Part shown: piece after piece, positions 60,804 through 64,000 of the stretch | Position numbering within the stretch: the first letter of the stretch is position 1 | How the letters are laid out: the number at the start of each line of letters is the position of its first letter | From: Aminivibrio pyruvatiphilus | Lineage (GTDB): Bacteria; Synergistota; Synergistia; Synergistales; Aminobacteriaceae | DNA: 64,000 nucleotides | Assembly (NCBI RefSeq): GCF_004366815.1 | Contig: NZ_SORI01000003.1 | Span: 1 to 64,000 of the forward strand | Direction of reading: 5' to 3' | Position numbers and translations under genes: made by a program | Notes under the pieces: model-generated | What the model was told of the DNA's origin: nothing | The model's database searches: none | What the model saw: only the letters and a program-made list of their open reading frames with translations

Positions 60804-62162
60804 GTGAGCACAGACAGGCATCTTCTCGGAACCCAGGGCATAGGGAGGCTTCTCTTCAGGCTTTCCCTTCCCTCTGCAGTCGGCATGATCGTCATGTCAT
60901 CCTATAACGTGGTGGATGCCATTTTCATCGGCCGGGGCGTCGGATCCCCCGGACTGGCGGCGGTGGCCATCTGCTTTCCCCTGCAGATGCTGGCCGGGGC
61001 TCTGGCCATCATGGCCGGCGCGGGGGGAGCGTCCATCATCTCCCGCAGCCTCGGAGCAGGAGATATGGAGAGAGCCCGGAAGGCCTTCGGCACGACGGTG
61101 TCCTTCGCCTCCGGCATCGGCATCGCCGTTGCCCTCCTGGTCTTCCTTTTTCTCGAACAGGTCCTCCGGCTCTTCGGGGCCACCGAGGCCATTCTGCCCC
61201 ACGCGGAGGCCTATCTTTCCGTGATCCTTTTCGGCATCCCCCTCCAGATGTTCGCCATGGTGGGGAACCACGCCGCCCGGGCCGAGGGCAGGGCCAGGAT
61301 CGCCATGACCACGCTGCTCATCTCCGCCATACTGAACATAATCCTCGATCCCATATTCATCTTCGGCCTGGGCTGGGGGATGCGGGGAGCCGCCGTGGCC
61401 ACGGTGCTCTCCCAGATGGTGATGTTCGTGTGGATTTTCGGCTATTTCTACAGGGGAAAAAGCGCCCTTTCCTTTGTCAGTAAGTATCTCGTCCCCTCAC
61501 CCCGGCTGCTTCGGGAAATAGTGGCCGTCGGGTCGTCGGAGTTCGTCCGCATGGCTGCGGGCAGCCTCTCCATCGTCCTGGTCAACGGGGCCCTCGTCCA
61601 CTGGGGAGGAGATCTTCACGTGGCCGTCTACGGAGTCATCAACAGGGCCCTTTCCTTCTTCTTCATGCCCCTCATGGGCATAGCCCAGGGGTTCCAGCCC
61701 ATCCTGGGCTACAACTACGGAGCGGGAAACCTGGTCCGGGCGCGCCGGGCTATCCGCCTCGCCGTGACCGCCTCCACGGTCCTCGCCCTCATCGGCTTCA
61801 CCGCCGCCCAGGTCTTTCCCCGGGAAATCTTCCGGCTCTTCTCCGCCGACGAGGCCCTCATCGCCGAAGGAGTCCGGGCGATGAGCCTCATCTCCATGGC
61901 CTTCTTCCTCATCGGCTTCCAGATCACCGGGTCAGCCATGTTCCAGGCCCTGGGAAAGGCCCGGCCCGCCTTCCTGCTCTCCCTGTCCCGCCAGGTGCTC
62001 CTGCTCATCCCCCTTGTCCTCATCCTTCCCGGCTTCCTGGGGACAAAGGGTGTCTGGATCTCCTTCCCCCTGGCGGACAGCGGCTCCTTTCTGCTGACCC
62101 TCTACCTGTTCAGGAGGGAGCTTCGGAATCTGTCCGTTTCCGGGCCGGCCGGGAGTGACTGA
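60804..62162 (+). CDS. MATE-family multidrug/sodium efflux protein
   Basis: A 452-residue protein with twelve predicted membrane helices in two halves (helix clusters up to about 220 and again 250-440). The conserved start L-L-F-R-L-S-L-P-S-A and P-A-V-A-like I-G-R-G-V-G (about residue 45), plus G-A-G-A-x-x-x-I-S-R-S-L-G in half 1 and the P-L-M-G-I-A-Q-G-F-Q-P-I-L-G-Y-N-Y-G in half 2, are family marks. It exchanges drugs or metabolites for sodium or protons. GTG 60804 after GGAGG. Ligands unknown. Confidence 0.9.
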   Translation: MSTDRHLLGTQGIGRLLFRLSLPSAVGMIVMSSYNVVDAIFIGRGVGSPGLAAVAICFPLQMLAGALAIMAGAGGASIISRSLGAGDMERARKAFGTTVSFASGIGIAVALLVFLFLEQVLRLFGATEAILPHAEAYLSVILFGIPLQMFAMVGNHAARAEGRARIAMTTLLISAILNIILDPIFIFGLGWGMRGAAVATVLSQMVMFVWIFGYFYRGKSALSFVSKYLVPSPRLLREIVAVGSSEFVRMAAGSLSIVLVNGALVHWGGDLHVAVYGVINRALSFFFMPLMGIAQGFQPILGYNYGAGNLVRARRAIRLAVTASTVLALIGFTAAQVFPREIFRLFSADEALIAEGVRAMSLISMAFFLIGFQITGSAMFQALGKARPAFLLSLSRQVLLLIPLVLILPGFLGTKGVWISFPLADSGSFLLTLYLFRRELRNLSVSGPAGSD

Positions 62163-62186
62163 CCCGGAATGGCCTCTCTCCGTTCC

Positions 62187-64000
62187 TCAGGACTTCCTTT
62201 CCCGGTTGTAGTTGATCAGGGAACCGGCGAGTATGACTGCCCGCTCGTCCTCCGTCAGGACACCGGTCTCGAGGGTGATTTTTTCGAAGCTCCCCTTCCC
62301 GGCCACATAGGCGGAAAACTCCATCTCCCCCCGCTCCATGGCCTGCCGGATACCGGGAATGAAGATCCAGCTCCCCGCGGAGAAGGAGGGGTCGCCGTGG
62401 AGGAGGAAGGGAACCATCCCCCAGTTGATGAGATTGCTTCTGTACCTCTTCGTGGCGTACTCCCGGGCGATGTTCGCTCCTCCCCCGAGAACCCTCTGGC
62501 AGCTCGCCGCCTGTTCCCGGGCCGAACCGTCCCCTGGCTTCCTGGCATACACGGCGGAAGCCAGGCTGACGGATTTCAAAGAAATTTCCCCGAACCCCGG
62601 GACGGCTCCCAGGGCGGATAAAACCTCTTCCAGCTCCGGGGAGATCTCCCCGGGGGCTTTGCCCTCGGCAAGGGCCTTTGCAAAGGCCCTGACCTCCTTC
62701 GCCTTCCCCACGTAGGAGGGATCCTTCCTGGAGAGGGTGAATTCCGCCAGTCCCAGGGGGTTGGAACGGAAACTCGCCGTCTCGCCCGAAGGGATGAGTT
62801 CGTCGGTGGTGGTCACGGGATCGGTGATGAATGAGACCACCTTCAGCAGGAGGTGATCCGGCAGGGGCGGCATCTCCGGCCAGTCGGCGATGTTCGGGCC
62901 GAAGACCAGGGGCGTGCCGGAGTCAGGCGAGCCGAACCCGCTGTAGACCCTGTTCCTGTAGGGAGTGTCGTCGAAGTGGTATTCCCACCGCTCCTCCGCC
63001 GGGTCAAGGTCCGTGGCGGGGGTGAGGAAGCCGCCGTTTGCGGCCGTGGCGGCGATGCTCCGGGCGTCCATGAGGGCCACCGCTGCGATCTGCCCTTCTC
63101 CGGGCTTCGATCCCTCCCTGTTGGGAAAATTCCTGGTGGTGTGACGGATGGAGAGGGAACCGCTGGCGGGAACGTCTCCCGCCCCGAAGCATGGACCGCA
63201 GAAGGCCGTCCGGACCACGGCACCGGCCATCATCAGTTCGGTGATGGTTCCGTTCTTCACCAGTTCGAGCAGCACGGGCTGGCTCGAGGGGTAGACAGAC
63301 AGGGAGAACTCCCCGCTGCCCGTGCTCTTTCCCTTCAGGAGAGACGCCGCAGCCATGACGTTCGTGTAGGTTCCCCCGGAACAGCCCGCAATGATCCCCT
63401 GATCCACCCGGAGCCTGCCCTTCTCGAGCTTGCCGGTGAGGCTGAACTTCGCCTTCGTGTTTCCCAGGAGTTCCGCTGCTGACCGTTCCACTTCCCTGAG
63501 GATGTCGCCGGAATTCTCGTTGAACCGTTCTATCTCCATGGCGTTGGAAGGATGGAACGGCAGGGCGATCATGGGCTTCACCGCGGCAAGGTCCACCATG
63601 ACCATGCCGTCGTACCAGGCGACTTTGCCGGGGTTCAGCTCCCTGAAATCGCCGGAACGGCCGTGGGCTGCAAGAAAGTCTTTCACATTTCCGTCAGTGC
63701 GCCAGATCGATGAAAGGCAGGCCGTCTCGGTGGTCATCACGTCCACGCCGCACCGGTAATCGGCGGAGAGGTTCGAAACGCCGTCCCCCACGAACTCCAT
63801 GATGCTGTTCTTGACGTAGCCGCTGTTGAAGACGGCGCCGATCACGGCCAGCGCCACGTCCTGGGGGCCGACGCCGGGGCGGGGTTTTCCCGTGAGGTAC
63901 ACCCCCACCACCCGCGGGTAGGCGATGTCGTATGTCTGGCCCAAAAGCTGCTTGACCAGCTCGCCGCCCCCTTCGCCCACCGCGAGGGTTCCCAGGGCGC
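62187..64000 (-). CDS. Aconitase-family hydratase, C-terminal part (cut by window end)
   Basis: The frame runs without a stop from 62187 to the last base, giving over 600 residues; the true start is beyond the window (an internal GTG at 63980 is not it, because A-L-G-T-L-A-x-G-E-G-G-G precedes and spans it). Iron-sulfur ligands are seen: [18 protein letters not shown] and F-C-G-P-C-F-G-A-G. The C-terminal swivelling domain has [11 protein letters not shown] and [11 protein letters not shown]. It is closest in layout to YbhJ-type putative hydratases of the aconitase superfamily rather than the citric-cycle enzyme. Substrate open. Confidence 0.85.
   Translation of the reverse strand, partial: ALGTLAVGEGGGELVKQLLGQTYDIAYPRVVGVYLTGKPRPGVGPQDVALAVIGAVFNSGYVKNSIMEFVGDGVSNLSADYRCGVDVMTTETACLSSIWRTDGNVKDFLAAHGRSGDFRELNPGKVAWYDGMVMVDLAAVKPMIALPFHPSNAMEIERFNENSGDILREVERSAAELLGNTKAKFSLTGKLEKGRLRVDQGIIAGCSGGTYTNVMAAASLLKGKSTGSGEFSLSVYPSSQPVLLELVKNGTITELMMAGAVVRTAFCGPCFGAGDVPASGSLSIRHTTRNFPNREGSKPGEGQIAAVALMDARSIAATAANGGFLTPATDLDPAEERWEYHFDDTPYRNRVYSGFGSPDSGTPLVFGPNIADWPEMPPLPDHLLLKVVSFITDPVTTTDELIPSGETASFRSNPLGLAEFTLSRKDPSYVGKAKEVRAFAKALAEGKAPGEISPELEEVLSALGAVPGFGEISLKSVSLASAVYARKPGDGSAREQAASCQRVLGGGANIAREYATKRYRSNLINWGMVPFLLHGDPSFSAGSWIFIPGIRQAMERGEMEFSAYVAGKGSFEKITLETGVLTEDERAVILAGSLINYNRERKS

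Overview
The window is about 64 kb of GC-rich, densely packed bacterial chromosome. The best clue to its origin is the 1301-residue secreted protein at 41650-45555. It ends in a Gly/Cys-rich, hydrophobic, Lys-Lys-Arg tail that matches the sorting signal known as Synergist-CTERM. Together with a complete glycine cleavage operon, branched-chain amino-acid export, a TRAP carboxylate importer, secreted dipeptidase and anaerobe-type hemerythrin, this points to an amino-acid-fermenting, motile, Gram-negative-type anaerobe of the Synergistota. The phylum call is inference; the species cannot be read from the sequence. I saw no rRNA, tRNA, CRISPR array, insertion sequence or prophage.

Layout. 0-10 kb: start of a 4Fe-4S ferredoxin (cut by the window edge), EamA permease, C69 dipeptidase, YbaN-TyrA pair, cupin, GNAT, ROK sugar kinase, AzlC/AzlD exporter and an MscS channel. 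10-14.5 kb: a minus-strand operon of FadR-type regulator, metallo-beta-lactamase-fold hydrolase and TRAP transporter DctPQM. 14.7-19.7 kb: a minus-strand group of SagB-type nitroreductase (interrupted by an apparent one-base frameshift), secreted von Willebrand A protein, histidine kinase and response regulator. 21.7-28.7 kb: lplA-gcvT-gcvH-gcvPA-gcvPB-lpdA behind a near-consensus promoter. 29-38.6 kb: TrmO, amidohydrolase, HIRAN protein, a chemoreceptor, a three-gene operon (class I amidotransferase, ComB-like phosphatase, LarA-type nickel racemase) divergent from an AEC carrier, and an OmpA-like protein. 38.8-45.6 kb: ptsI, an AbiEii-type toxin-antitoxin pair and the giant Synergist-CTERM protein. 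45.9-55.8 kb: a signalling island of HDOD protein, GAF-PAS-HD-GYP phosphodiesterase, a hybrid kinase and a diguanylate cyclase. 55.9-64 kb: metallophosphoesterase, phosphofructokinase, D-Ala-D-Ala ligase, hemerythrin-cheC-cheD, a MATE exporter and an aconitase-family hydratase cut by the window end.

How the genes fit together. The glycine operon carries every component of the cleavage complex plus a lipoate ligase that can charge its H protein. Sensing is heavily represented: a two-component system, a phosphorelay kinase, an enzyme that makes c-di-GMP and one that breaks it down, a chemoreceptor, and CheC/CheD to tune adaptation. The hybrid kinase and the cyclase sit next to each other and share the same long extracytoplasmic and membrane sensor, so one signal may feed both phosphotransfer and c-di-GMP. 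The most intriguing metabolic unit is ComB-LarA: ComB-family enzymes release (R)-sulfolactate, an alpha-hydroxy acid, and LarA-family enzymes racemise alpha-hydroxy acids. The LarA here keeps each nickel-pincer residue I could align with the characterised enzyme.
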